This document shows positions 56,345 through 64,000 of a stretch of 64,000 nucleotides of DNA, one piece after another. This stretch comes from Bradyrhizobium lablabi (GTDB lineage Bacteria; Pseudomonadota; Alphaproteobacteria; Rhizobiales; Xanthobacteraceae). The position numbers were made by a program, and so were the translations under genes. The stretch covers positions 1,922,001 through 1,986,000 of the forward strand of contig NZ_LT670844.1 in NCBI RefSeq assembly GCF_900141755.1. The letters run 5' to 3'. The notes under the pieces were generated by a model, which worked only from the letters and a program-made list of their open reading frames with translations, was not told the DNA's origin and made no database searches. Every line of letters starts with the position of its first letter. The stretch's first letter is position 1.

Positions 56345-57205
56345 TCAGATCGCCGGGCGTGATGGTCCCTGTGCAAGCGTCAGCAGAACCGCAGCCAGTG
56401 CCGCGGCGGCCTTGTCGGGCCGCGCCTTCTCGTAGATCGCGAACTCAAGGTCAGGAAGAGGCGGCAGCCCCTCTTCCACACCGAGAATGCGCAAGCCCGC
56501 GATCAGCGCGCTGGCAGGAAGCGGGGTGATGGCGAGGCCCGCGAGCGCCGCCGCGCGCACGCCTGTCAAACTGGGGCTGGTATAGTTGATCTCCCAGGTC
56601 AGTTCGTTGTCGTTGAGCGCGGCGAGTGCAGCCTCGCGAGAAACGGATCGCTCGCGATACAGGGCCAGCGGCAGCGCCGCACCCGGAACAAGATCGAACG
56701 TGTCGGCCGCGGCCCAGACCAGCGGCTCCCGCCACACCAGACGCCCTTTCGAGGTTCCGAGCGGGCGCTTTGCGAACACGACGTCAAGCCGCCCCGCATT
56801 AAGTTGCTCGATCAATTCCGCGCTGACGCCGATCTGCACCTCGAGCTTCACGCCCGGATGGAGCTTGGCAAAGCGGCCGAGCGCCGAAGGCAGCGAGCCG
56901 CCGGCGACCTCCTCGACCACGCCGAGACGCACCGTGCCAGACAGCCGCGGCCCCGCCAGGCGATGACGGGCCGCTTCCTCAAGTTGCAACAGGCGACGCG
57001 CGTCGCCGAGCAGCATCTCGCCATCGTCGGTCAGTGCGACGCTGCGCGTTGTCCGCCGGAACAAGGGCCGTTTGGTCTCGAACTCAAGCCGCTTGATCTG
57101 CTGGCTTACGGTCGACTGCGTCAGGTTGAGCCGCTCCGCGGCACGGTGGAAACCGCCGCAATCGGCGACGGCAACGAAGGTGCGCAACAGCTCGAAATCC
57201 AGCAC
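56345..57205 (-). CDS. LysR-family transcriptional regulator
   Basis: The 286-residue protein has the LysR helix-turn-helix (FELLRTFVAVADCGGFHRAA, ERLNLTQSTVSQQIKRLE) and a periplasmic-binding-like effector domain (GTVRLGVVEEVAGGSLPSAL, GVKLEVQIGVSAELIEQL). It starts at a GTG. It is divergent from a truncated winged-helix/NTPase gene, with 103 bp between; that gap holds an inverted repeat (57208-57232) suited to LysR binding. The target genes are unclear because the divergent gene is broken. Confidence 0.92.
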   Translation of the reverse strand: MLDFELLRTFVAVADCGGFHRAAERLNLTQSTVSQQIKRLEFETKRPLFRRTTRSVALTDDGEMLLGDARRLLQLEEAARHRLAGPRLSGTVRLGVVEEVAGGSLPSALGRFAKLHPGVKLEVQIGVSAELIEQLNAGRLDVVFAKRPLGTSKGRLVWREPLVWAAADTFDLVPGAALPLALYRERSVSREAALAALNDNELTWEINYTSPSLTGVRAAALAGLAITPLPASALIAGLRILGVEEGLPPLPDLEFAIYEKARPDKAAAALAAVLLTLAQGPSRPAI

Positions 57206-57207
57206 AC

Positions 57208-57232
57208 GATTGATCCTGATTTACGATCAATC
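57208..57232. promoter_or_regulatory. Inverted repeat in the divergent promoter, likely LysR site
   Basis: GATTGATC (57208-57215) and GATCAATC (57225-57232) are exact complements 9 bases apart, directly beside the LysR start codon. The spacing and AT-rich context fit an autoregulatory LysR site. Confidence 0.55.
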
Positions 57233-57308
57233 ATATTATAAAATATCGTTTCAATAATCAATGATGGCCTCCTAGCTTTCATTATGAGGACAGCGAAGGA
57301 GATTCATC

Positions 57309-58040
57309 ATGTCAGACAAGTCACCACTGGTGTACGAGTCGGGTGAGTGGGAGATTGATCTTGCTCGCCGTGAACTGCGGGCCCGTGGAGCTCCCGTCCT
57401 GATCGGCAGTCGCGCATTCGACATCATCGAAGTTCTGGTTCGCTCGGCCGGCGAGCTCGTCACCAAGCACGATCTCGCGAGTCGCGTATGGCCGGGCGCG
57501 ATTGTCGAGGACAATGCACTTCAATTTCACATATCGGCAATTCGCAAGACGCTCGGCCCGGATCGAGAACTCCTGAGGACGGCGTCCGGGCGTGGCTATC
57601 GCCTGCTCGGTGATTGGACATTCCAGCAGGAGAGCACGTCACCAGCTGGTTCGATCGACCTCGAACCGGTGCAGATCGCGGCCGAGCCGTTTCAGACCAA
57701 TTTGCCTGCGGCAGCATCCGACCTGGTCGGCCGAACCACTGCGGTGCGGCATCTGCGCGATCTTCTGTCCGCCTACCGGCTAGTCACGCTGACCGGACCC
57801 GGGGGCATCGGAAAGACCAGGCTTGCATTAGAGGTGGCCCGCGGCTTGTTTCCGAGCTTCCAGGGTGACGTCCGGCTGGTCGAGCTGGCCTCGCTGTCGG
57901 ATCCTGGTCTCGTGCCCTCCGCCGTGGCGGGAGGCCTCGGCCTGAAGCTCGGTGGCGACCAGATATCCGCCGAGTCCGTCGCTCGGGCGATCGGAGCACA
58001 GAGACTTCTGCTGGTTCTCGACAATTGCGAGAGCGACTAG
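57309..58040 (+). pseudogene. Winged-helix/NB-ARC-type ATPase regulator truncated by insertion sequence
   Basis: The 243-codon frame begins with an OmpR/CadC-type winged helix (GSRAFDIIEVLVRSAGELVT, LQFHISAIRKTLGPDRELL). An ATPase follows: LVGRTTAVRHLRDLL, Walker A GPGGIGKTR and the Walker B strand RLLLVLDNCE. After DNCE the sequence changes to transposase sequence and stops. The C-terminal half, normally several hundred residues of ATPase and TPR sequence, is gone. AAGGAG precedes the ATG, so a DNA-binding fragment could still be made. Confidence 0.85.
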
Positions 58041-58924
58041 GCTTCATCAGCATCGACCGTCTGGTATTTGCCGGGTTGTATCGGCTGGCACCTGGCGTGC
58101 TGGACGCGTTGAAGATCGTCAGGCCGGAGACCGTGATCCGCTGGCATCGTGCCGGCTTCCGGGCGTATTGGCGCTGGAAATCAAGACCGCGCAGTGGCCG
58201 TCCAACGACCCCGCTGGAAATCCGTCAGCTCATTCGCGAGATCAGTCTCGCCAACCCGTTGTGGGGCGCAACCACGGATTCATGGCGAGCTTCTCAAGCT
58301 CGGCATCGATGTCGGACAAACCACCGTTGCAAAGTATATGGCGAGGGGAAGGCGACCGCCGTCCCAAGGGTGGAAGACATTCCTTCATAATCACGCCGAC
58401 GGCATCGCGTCGATGGACCTATTCGTGGTTCCGACAATCTCATTCCGACTGCTCTACGGGTTGCTGATACTGCATCACGGTCGCCGCCAAATCCTGTGGC
58501 TGGGAGTGACCGCGCACCCAACGGCTGAATGGATTTCGCACCAGCTCACCGAGGCCTATGGTTGGAAAGTAGCACCGCGATACATCATTCGTGACCGCGA
58601 CGCCGTCTACGGTGACGTCTTCATCCGCCGCCTTCGGGCAATGAGCATTCGGGATCGGCCGACCGCGCCGCGATCGCCGTGGCAGAACGGATATTGTGAA
58701 AGGGCGATCGGTTCGATCCGGCGGAATGTCTTGACCACGTTGTCGTGTTCGGCGAGCGGCATCTTCGCCATTTGCTGCGATCTTACGCGACCTACTATAA
58801 TGTGTCGAGGACCCATCGATCTCTGAACAAGGACGCCCCTCTCCATCGCGCGATTGAGCGCCTCGGCGCCGTCGTCTCACGACCTGTCCTTGGCGGCCTT
58901 CACCATCAATATTGCAGAATCTAA
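58030..58924 (+). pseudogene. Transposase remnant with two frameshifts
   Basis: Three frames in turn give one integrase-type transposase: FISIDRLVFAGLYRLAPGVL and PETVIRWHRAGFRAYWRWK; then RIHGELLKLGIDVGQTTVAK, MDLFVVPTISFRLLYGLLI, RDRDAVYGDVF and RSPWQNGYCERAIGSIRR; then LDHVVVFGERHLRHLLRSYA to LGGLHHQYCRI. Shifts lie near 58265 and 58730. The first 50 or so residues are missing at the junction with the NTPase gene. The right end is followed by ttttcggcacacaca, the element terminus. Confidence 0.88.
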
Positions 58925-58934
58925 TTTTCGGCAC

Positions 58935-59173
58935 ACACAATGGGCATTGTGGTTGAGTCCGAAAGCGACATGGAAGTCGACCTGTTGAGTTGGGCTCAGA
59001 TGATAAAGCCCGCCCGAATTCAGGAGGTGGCTCGGACTCGCATTCACGGGGTAATCTCCAACGTATTCGACCAACAGGCTCGCCTTCTCGGTCACTTTCT
59101 TTTCGACCACAAAGGTCGTTTCCGTGATGCGTTTGGTTGTTAGCCCCGAGGGGCGGAAGAATTCGGTCAGCAT
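58935..59173 (-). pseudogene. Outer-membrane barrel fragment between two transposase remnants
   Basis: The minus-strand frame reads TTFVVEKKVTEKASLLVEYV, GDYPVNASPSHLLNSGGLYH and QQVDFHVAFGLNHNAH. This is the C-terminal hairpin pattern of transporter-like barrel proteins of the phenol-degradation MetA type. It is cut at both sides by insertion-sequence ends, so only about 80 codons survive. Confidence 0.5.
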
Positions 59174-59189
59174 CCCGCTCAGGCCCCAC

Positions 59190-59556
59190 CCGTCGCGTCA
59201 AATCACGGAGGCATTTCCTTGGGATGAGGCTCCGGACTACCTCATCCGCGATCGGGATCGCATTCATGGCACTATCGTCACGCGCCGATTGCACGCCATG
59301 GGCATCCGGGACAAGCCTACCGCACCAGCCTCGCCCTGGCAGAATGGCTTTGCGGAACGGCTGATCGGATCGATCCGGCGTGAGTGTTCGGACCATATCA
59401 TTGTCCTGGGCGAGGTGCATCTACGCCATATGCTGCATCAGAACGCATCGGTCATTGGATAAGGATGCGCCGGTCACTCGCCAAATTCAGCGAATCGGAA
59501 GCATCAAATCACACGCCATCCTTGGCGGCCTTCACCACCACTACGCCCGAGTTTAA
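59190..59556 (+). pseudogene. Transposase remnant related to the intact element at 14693
   Basis: The fragment reads RQITEAFPWDEAPDYLIRDR, AMGIRDKPTAPASPWQNGFA and ERLIGSIRREC, nearly identical to the transposase at 14711-15727. It then loses about a dozen codons and changes frame near 59450 before SLDKDAP and AILGGLHHHYARV. The N-terminal half is absent. The element end ttttcggtatacaca follows the stop. Confidence 0.85.
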
Positions 59557-59951
59557 GTTTTCGGTATACACAGCGGCTCTGGCGGCAAGACTTCTGTCGA
59601 ATCCTCCGATTTGGCCCGGCTCGATCTGCGTCATCACTTGCTCCATCCTATCGTGCCGGGTGCATCCGGCGAGCAATGCGTCGCGCTTCCAACCCGGTGA
59701 TGGATCGCGACCCTTCTTGGCTTGTTTTTCGACAGCCGCGCATCCGAGTATGAGGATCTGATGCGATGTGTCTCGTCACATCCCTTTCGGATAACGACTG
59801 CGAGGATCGAAGCTTTGCATCCATGTCGGGAAATGCGGCGGCGGCTCACGCAACTCTCTTAGGCTTTTCGATATCTTCATCCGAGAGCTCCCTGAAACGA
59901 ACGGACGGTCGCAAAGATCGCCGGCGGGCGGCCATCTCCAGATGTGCGTTT
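59557..59951. other. Gap with gene debris, no intact gene
   Basis: Short minus-strand frames (for example SLRELREPPPHFPTWMQSFD near 59850) look like coding sequence broken by stops, and one is cut by the insertion-sequence end at about 59570. I cannot name the original gene. The stretch ends at the stop codon of the molybdenum enzyme operon. Confidence 0.4.
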
Positions 59952-62222
59952 CTAGTGTGAACCAGGTATCACGAGGTCCTCGATCTTGATTGGAAAACGG
60001 CGGACCCGGATTCCGGTCGCGTGCCAGACCGCGTTGGCGACCGCGCCGGCCGAGCCCGTCACGCCGATTTCGCCGACGCCCTTGATGCCCAGCGCATTCA
60101 CGTGGGGATCGTGCTCGTCGATCATGAGGGCCTCCAGGCTCGGCACGTCGGCGTTCACAGGAACATGGTACTCCGAAAAGTTGGGGTTCAGCGGCCGGCC
60201 GGAGCGGCGGTCCATGATGGCCTCCTCGTGCAGGGCAAATGACATGCCCCAGATCATGCCGCCAAAGATCTGACTTTGCACAAGGCGAGGGTTGATGACC
60301 CGCCCTGCCGCGAAAGCACCGACAAGGCGGGTGACGCGGATCTGGCCGAGATCGGGATCAACCTTGACCTCGGCGAAAACCGCGCCGTGCGCATGCATGG
60401 CATAGCTCGATTGCGCCGCGGGGTCGGCGGCGCCATTGCCGCGGGCTTCGATCTGCGTCAGGCCAGCGCGGCCGAGAATATCGGCGTAGCTATCGCTCCG
60501 CGTTTCATCGTCGCGGCGGAACAGGCGGCCGCCGCGCGCGACTACGCCTGCGTTGCCCGCCCCGAACAAGGGCGAACGTTGGTCGCCTGTCGCGAGATCC
60601 GCGAGCTTGGCGATGACCGCGGCGCCGGCATTGTGGATGGCCATGCCTGCCGTGGCGGTATGGGATGAGCCGCCGGCGATGCCCGCGTCCGGCAGGTCGG
60701 ACGTGCCTGCTTTGAATTCCATTTGCTCGAGGTCGAGCCCCAACGCGTCTGCCGCGATCTGGGCGAACGCGGTCCAGGCGCCCTGGCCCATGTCGTGGGC
60801 GCCCGTCTCCATTAGTCCGGATCCGTCGCTGCGCACCACCGCACGCGCTTCGGCCTGGAACATCAGCGCCGGAAATGTCGCGGTGCCCATGCCCCAGCCG
60901 ACCAGGCAGCCGGTCTCGTCGCGCAACTGGCGTGGCGCCAGTGGGCGCCGCGACCAGCCGAACCGCTCGGCTCCCCGCGCGTAGCAGTCGCGCAAGGCTT
61001 TCGAGGAGAATGGCTTGCCCGAAATTGGCTCGACTTCGGCGTAGTTTTCGATGCGGAACGCCAGCGGGTCCATCCCACAGGCCCATGCCGCTTCGTCGAT
61101 CGCGCTCTCCGGCGCGATCGAGCCTGTTGCCTCGCCGGGAGCCCGCATGAACAACGGGGTGCCGGTGTCAATCCGGACCGCCTCGTGCGAGGTGGCAATG
61201 GCAGGGCTTGCATAGAGCGTATGCGAAACGTCGGCGGCCGGCTCGAAGAAATCGTCGAAGGTGCTCGACACGGTTTTCGCGCGATGGTCGATCGCGGTCA
61301 GCAGGCCGTTGCCGTCGGTGCCAATGCGAAGTGTCTGACGGGTCGGCGCACGGTGGCCCACCGGACCGTACATGTGTTCACGGCGCAGCACGAGTTTGAC
61401 CGGCCTGCCGACCAGCCGGGCGGCCATGATGCCGAGGATCTGCGGCCCAGAGATCAGGCCCTTCGAACCGAAGCCGCCACCGAGGTATGGACTGCGAATA
61501 TGGATCTTCTCCGGGGAGATGCCGAACAGTCCCGCGATCCGCCCCTGGGCCATGGCGAGGCCCTGGCTCGGCGTATCGATGGACAGCGCATCGCCGTTCC
61601 ACGCCGCCACGATGGCATGAGGCTCGATGGGATTGTGGTACTGGGTGGGAGTCTCATAGGTCGCTTCGATGCGACTGGATGCTGTTGCGAGACCAGCCTC
61701 GACATCGCCCCGCCGCAGTTCGGCCGGCTTGCCGACGCCAACGGCGGGCGGGACGAAGCTTTCGCCGGCATCGAGACCCACGCGGGCGGGCTGCGCTTGG
61801 TATCGCGCCGACAGCAGCGCCGCGCCTTCCGTTGCAGCTTCCAGAGTCTCCGCGATCACCACCGCAATTGGCTGGTTCGCGTAGCGCACCTGGTCGTTCT
61901 GCAGAACATCGAGCCGGAACATGAAGGGGTTCGTCTTGGCGTCCGGATCTTCCGCGAGCGCCGGCTTGTTGGCCGGGGTCATGACATCGACGACCCCTGG
62001 GTGGCTCTTGGCGGCTTGCACGTCAAGAAAGGTGACGCGACCGCGCGCGATGCTGCTGACCGCCAGAACGGCATGGAGCATCCCAGGCGGGTGGTTATCC
62101 GCGGCATAGCGGGCTCCTCCCGTAACCTTCAGGACCCCCTCGCGGCGGGTCAGCGGCTGACCGATGTTCGAGCCATGGCGGCGATGGGATGGGTCTTGGG
62201 TGAGGCTGATCTCAGGCGTCAT
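59952..62222 (-). CDS. Molybdopterin-binding catalytic subunit, xanthine dehydrogenase/PaoC type
   Basis: The 756-residue protein is the large subunit of a molybdenum hydroxylase: GQPLTRREGVLKVTGGARYA, the cofactor loops LGGGFGSKGL, FMRAPGEATGSIAPE and HDMGQGAWTAFAQI, and the catalytic glutamate in IKGVGEIGVTG near the C-terminus. It hydroxylates an aldehyde or N-heterocycle using water. It has no signal peptide. The start overlaps the FAD-subunit stop by 11 bases. The motif FMRAPGEA, rather than the purine-oxidising pattern, favours an aldehyde or aromatic substrate. Confidence 0.93.
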   Translation of the reverse strand: MTPEISLTQDPSHRRHGSNIGQPLTRREGVLKVTGGARYAADNHPPGMLHAVLAVSSIARGRVTFLDVQAAKSHPGVVDVMTPANKPALAEDPDAKTNPFMFRLDVLQNDQVRYANQPIAVVIAETLEAATEGAALLSARYQAQPARVGLDAGESFVPPAVGVGKPAELRRGDVEAGLATASSRIEATYETPTQYHNPIEPHAIVAAWNGDALSIDTPSQGLAMAQGRIAGLFGISPEKIHIRSPYLGGGFGSKGLISGPQILGIMAARLVGRPVKLVLRREHMYGPVGHRAPTRQTLRIGTDGNGLLTAIDHRAKTVSSTFDDFFEPAADVSHTLYASPAIATSHEAVRIDTGTPLFMRAPGEATGSIAPESAIDEAAWACGMDPLAFRIENYAEVEPISGKPFSSKALRDCYARGAERFGWSRRPLAPRQLRDETGCLVGWGMGTATFPALMFQAEARAVVRSDGSGLMETGAHDMGQGAWTAFAQIAADALGLDLEQMEFKAGTSDLPDAGIAGGSSHTATAGMAIHNAGAAVIAKLADLATGDQRSPLFGAGNAGVVARGGRLFRRDDETRSDSYADILGRAGLTQIEARGNGAADPAAQSSYAMHAHGAVFAEVKVDPDLGQIRVTRLVGAFAAGRVINPRLVQSQIFGGMIWGMSFALHEEAIMDRRSGRPLNPNFSEYHVPVNADVPSLEALMIDEHDPHVNALGIKGVGEIGVTGSAGAVANAVWHATGIRVRRFPIKIEDLVIPGSH

Positions 62223-63270
62223 GGAGCGCTCCGGAAACGGATGAAAAAGGGGAGGCCGGGAGGGCGGGAATGCGCTGTGGCGTTCCCGCCGCGGCGAGCG
62301 TCAGCGCGCGCACGATGATCCGTTGCGCGAGTTCGATCTTGAACCGATTGTCGCCGGAGGGTTTTGCGTCGGCGAGCGCCGCCTCCGCCGCACGGCGGAA
62401 GGTGGCCGGATCGGGATGGCAGCCTGCCAGGATCTTCTCCGCCGCGTGGGCCCGCCATGGCTTGGGGGCCACTCCGCCGAGCGCGATCCGCGCATCCCGG
62501 ATCGTGCCGTGTTCGATCCGCATCGCCGCGGCGGCCGAGACGATCGCGAACGCGTAGGAGGTACGCTCGCGGACCTTCAGATAGCGCGCATGCGCCGAGA
62601 GCGTGCGGGCCTCGCTCGGCAGCCGCAGGGCGACGATCAGATCACCCGGTTCAAGGACACTCTCTCGCTCGGGCGTATTGCCGGGCAGACGATGAAGGTC
62701 CTCGAGCGCGACCTTGCGCCGGCCGTTTCTGCCCTCGATCTCCACGAAAGCGTCGAGGGCGACGAGCGGCACACAGAAATCCGACGGATGGGTGGCGATG
62801 CAGGCCTCGCTCCAGCCGAGCACGGCGTGCAACCGGTTCTCGCCGTCGCGGGCATCGCAGCCGGCACCCGGCTGGCGTTTGTTGCAGGCGCTGGCGGGGT
62901 CGTAGAAATATCCGCATCGCGTTCGCTGCAGCAGATTGCCGCCGACGGTAGCGGCATTGCGGAGCTGAGCCGACGCGCCGGACAACAGCGCCTCGGCGAT
63001 TGCCGGATAGGACCGGGCGAAATCCGGGTCGTGGGCAAGATCGGCGTTGCGAACCAGCGCGCCGATGCGGACCCCGCCGTCGGGCAGCCGCTCAATGCGG
63101 TCGAGGCCCGGCAGACGCATGACATCGACCAGACGGCTCGGACCGGTGATGCCGCCCTTCATCAGGTCGAGCAGGTTCGTACCGGCTGCGAGATAGGCGG
63201 CACCTGGTTCGGCCGCGGCTGCGATAGCATCGGAGATGGTCGCGGGCCTGACGTAATCGAAGGTTTTCAT
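62212..63270 (-). CDS. FAD-binding subunit, PaoB type with extra cysteine cluster
   Basis: The 352-residue protein has the CO-dehydrogenase flavoprotein fold: FDYVRPATISDAIAA, AAGTNLLDLMKGGI, RNAATVGGNLLQRTRC and the C-terminal domain LRLPSEARTLSAHARYLKVR. The insertion TRCGYFYDPASACNKRQPGAGC supplies spaced cysteines that bind an additional [4Fe-4S] cluster in PaoB and 4-hydroxybenzoyl-CoA reductase-like enzymes. It passes electrons from the 2Fe-2S subunit to an acceptor. Start and stop both overlap the neighbouring genes. Confidence 0.92.
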   Translation of the reverse strand: MKTFDYVRPATISDAIAAAAEPGAAYLAAGTNLLDLMKGGITGPSRLVDVMRLPGLDRIERLPDGGVRIGALVRNADLAHDPDFARSYPAIAEALLSGASAQLRNAATVGGNLLQRTRCGYFYDPASACNKRQPGAGCDARDGENRLHAVLGWSEACIATHPSDFCVPLVALDAFVEIEGRNGRRKVALEDLHRLPGNTPERESVLEPGDLIVALRLPSEARTLSAHARYLKVRERTSYAFAIVSAAAAMRIEHGTIRDARIALGGVAPKPWRAHAAEKILAGCHPDPATFRRAAEAALADAKPSGDNRFKIELAQRIIVRALTLAAAGTPQRIPALPASPFSSVSGALHDA

Positions 63271-63764
63271 GCGGAGCGCCTCTGGTCGGCCTCGACGAGG
63301 CTTTTCTGTACTTCGAGCACGGCGTCCGTGATCCCGGAATAAGCCCCGCAGCGGCAGAGATTTCCGCTCATGCCTTCGCGGATACGCTCCGGGTCATCGC
63401 TGGCTTGCCCTTCATGGATCAGTCCGATCGCGCTCATGATCTGGCCAGGCGTGCAGAATCCGCATTGCATGCCGTCATGCGCGATGAAAGCGGCCTGGAC
63501 CGGATGCAGTTCGTTGCCGCGAGCGACGCCCTCGATGGTGGTGACGTCGGCACCGTCCTGGCTGAGCGCCAAAGTCATGCACGAATTGATGCGCCGGCCG
63601 TCGACCAGGACCGTGCACGCGCCGCATTGGCCGCGGTCGCATCCCTTTTTGGTTCCGGTCAGGTGGAGACGCTCACGCAGGAGGTCGAGCAGCGTAACGC
63701 GCGGGTCTCTCAGCTCGATGTTCTGCCGCACACCGTTGACGGTGAGGCTGATGGAAAAGTTCAT
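63267..63764 (-). CDS. 2Fe-2S subunit of molybdenum hydroxylase
   Basis: The 165-residue protein has two iron-sulphur modules: the plant-type ferredoxin motif GCDRGQCGACTVLVDGRRINSC and the helical motif MQCGFCTPGQIMSAI followed by GNLCRCGAYSGI. It relays electrons from the molybdenum site to FAD. It lacks the twin-arginine leader of E. coli PaoA, so this enzyme is probably cytosolic. It is the first gene of the operon; its promoter lies in 63765-63926, where I see no clear operator. Confidence 0.93.
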   Translation of the reverse strand: MNFSISLTVNGVRQNIELRDPRVTLLDLLRERLHLTGTKKGCDRGQCGACTVLVDGRRINSCMTLALSQDGADVTTIEGVARGNELHPVQAAFIAHDGMQCGFCTPGQIMSAIGLIHEGQASDDPERIREGMSGNLCRCGAYSGITDAVLEVQKSLVEADQRRSA

Positions 63765-63926
63765 GCAGGGCTCCGATCAGTGCTATTGCCAAATTAGATC
63801 CCGCCCCGATGGCTCGAGCGCCAGGTCGATATTGCGCACGCTTACGAGACGTCGATGGTTCGAGGGTTATTCGGCGGCCATCGTGTACTGACCGACTGGC
63901 GACGGAATGGCGGAGCAGAAGATGTT

Positions 63927-64000
63927 ATGAGCGACCCTGCGGAAGCCTCCTACCGAAGGCGCCCTCCGGAACTCCGACAAAAGGCAGATCAGGTGCTGTT
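63927..64000 (+). CDS. Possible gene start at window edge
   Basis: An open frame begins ATGAGCGAC and runs out of the window as MSDPAEASYRRRPPELRQKA. A GGAG lies about 13 bases upstream, rather far. Too little is visible to judge whether it is real or to name it. It would be divergent from the molybdenum hydroxylase operon. Confidence 0.25.
   Translation, partial: MSDPAEASYRRRPPELRQKADQVL

Overview
The window looks like a chromosomal stretch from a Bradyrhizobium-type alphaproteobacterium (Nitrobacteraceae). This rests on GC-rich coding sequence, many solute-binding proteins of families abundant in that group, several class III cyclase/TPR proteins, small secreted proteins ending in CRGC, and a dispersed intergenic repeat of about 70-140 bp. 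The assignment is inference from sequence character; no marker gene is present.

Region 1 (1-25.9 kb) is a loose accessory region full of mobile-element traces. It starts with a serine recombinase cut by the window edge. It then holds two adenylate-cyclase/TPR genes (one frameshifted), two orphan solute-binding proteins, a membrane-anchored STAND-type NTPase, a saccharopine-dehydrogenase-like enzyme, a histidine-rich metal-binding protein, a DDE insertion sequence that has beheaded a luciferase-like monooxygenase gene, a MbcA/RES toxin-antitoxin pair, a kinase remnant carrying only the dimerisation/phosphoacceptor segment, a perhydrolase-like alpha/beta hydrolase, and an 1175-residue regulator joining a winged helix, a degenerate cyclase domain, an ATPase and TPRs. 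The gaps carry copies of the dispersed repeat, one of which contains a 159-bp miniature inverted-repeat element with an exact 4-bp target duplication.

Region 2 (26.0-52.4 kb) is a compact catabolic and uptake island, nearly all on the minus strand. It holds three ABC importers of different classes (BMP/nucleoside type, CUT2/ribose type, branched-chain amino acid/amide type). Around them lie three isochorismatase-family amidohydrolases, three PuuE-like deacetylase-family hydrolases, two RidA proteins, a NicC-like FAD monooxygenase, a DUF1989 protein with an extra ribbon-helix-helix-like tail, a fumarylacetoacetase-fold enzyme, a cupin and a creatinase-like M24 protein that lacks two canonical metal ligands. 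Two XRE-cupin regulators, a GntR regulator and a small ribbon-helix-helix protein complete it. Together they suggest import and stepwise opening of a nitrogen-rich ring or ureide compound, with release of ammonia and carbamoyl groups. The substrate cannot be named from sequence.

Region 3 (52.5-64 kb) contains a DUF2235 hydrolase, small secreted or zinc-ribbon proteins, and a run of gene remnants (EAL domain, amidohydrolase tail, outer-membrane barrel, two transposase fragments, a truncated winged-helix/NTPase regulator). It ends with a three-gene molybdenum hydroxylase operon of the PaoABC type.
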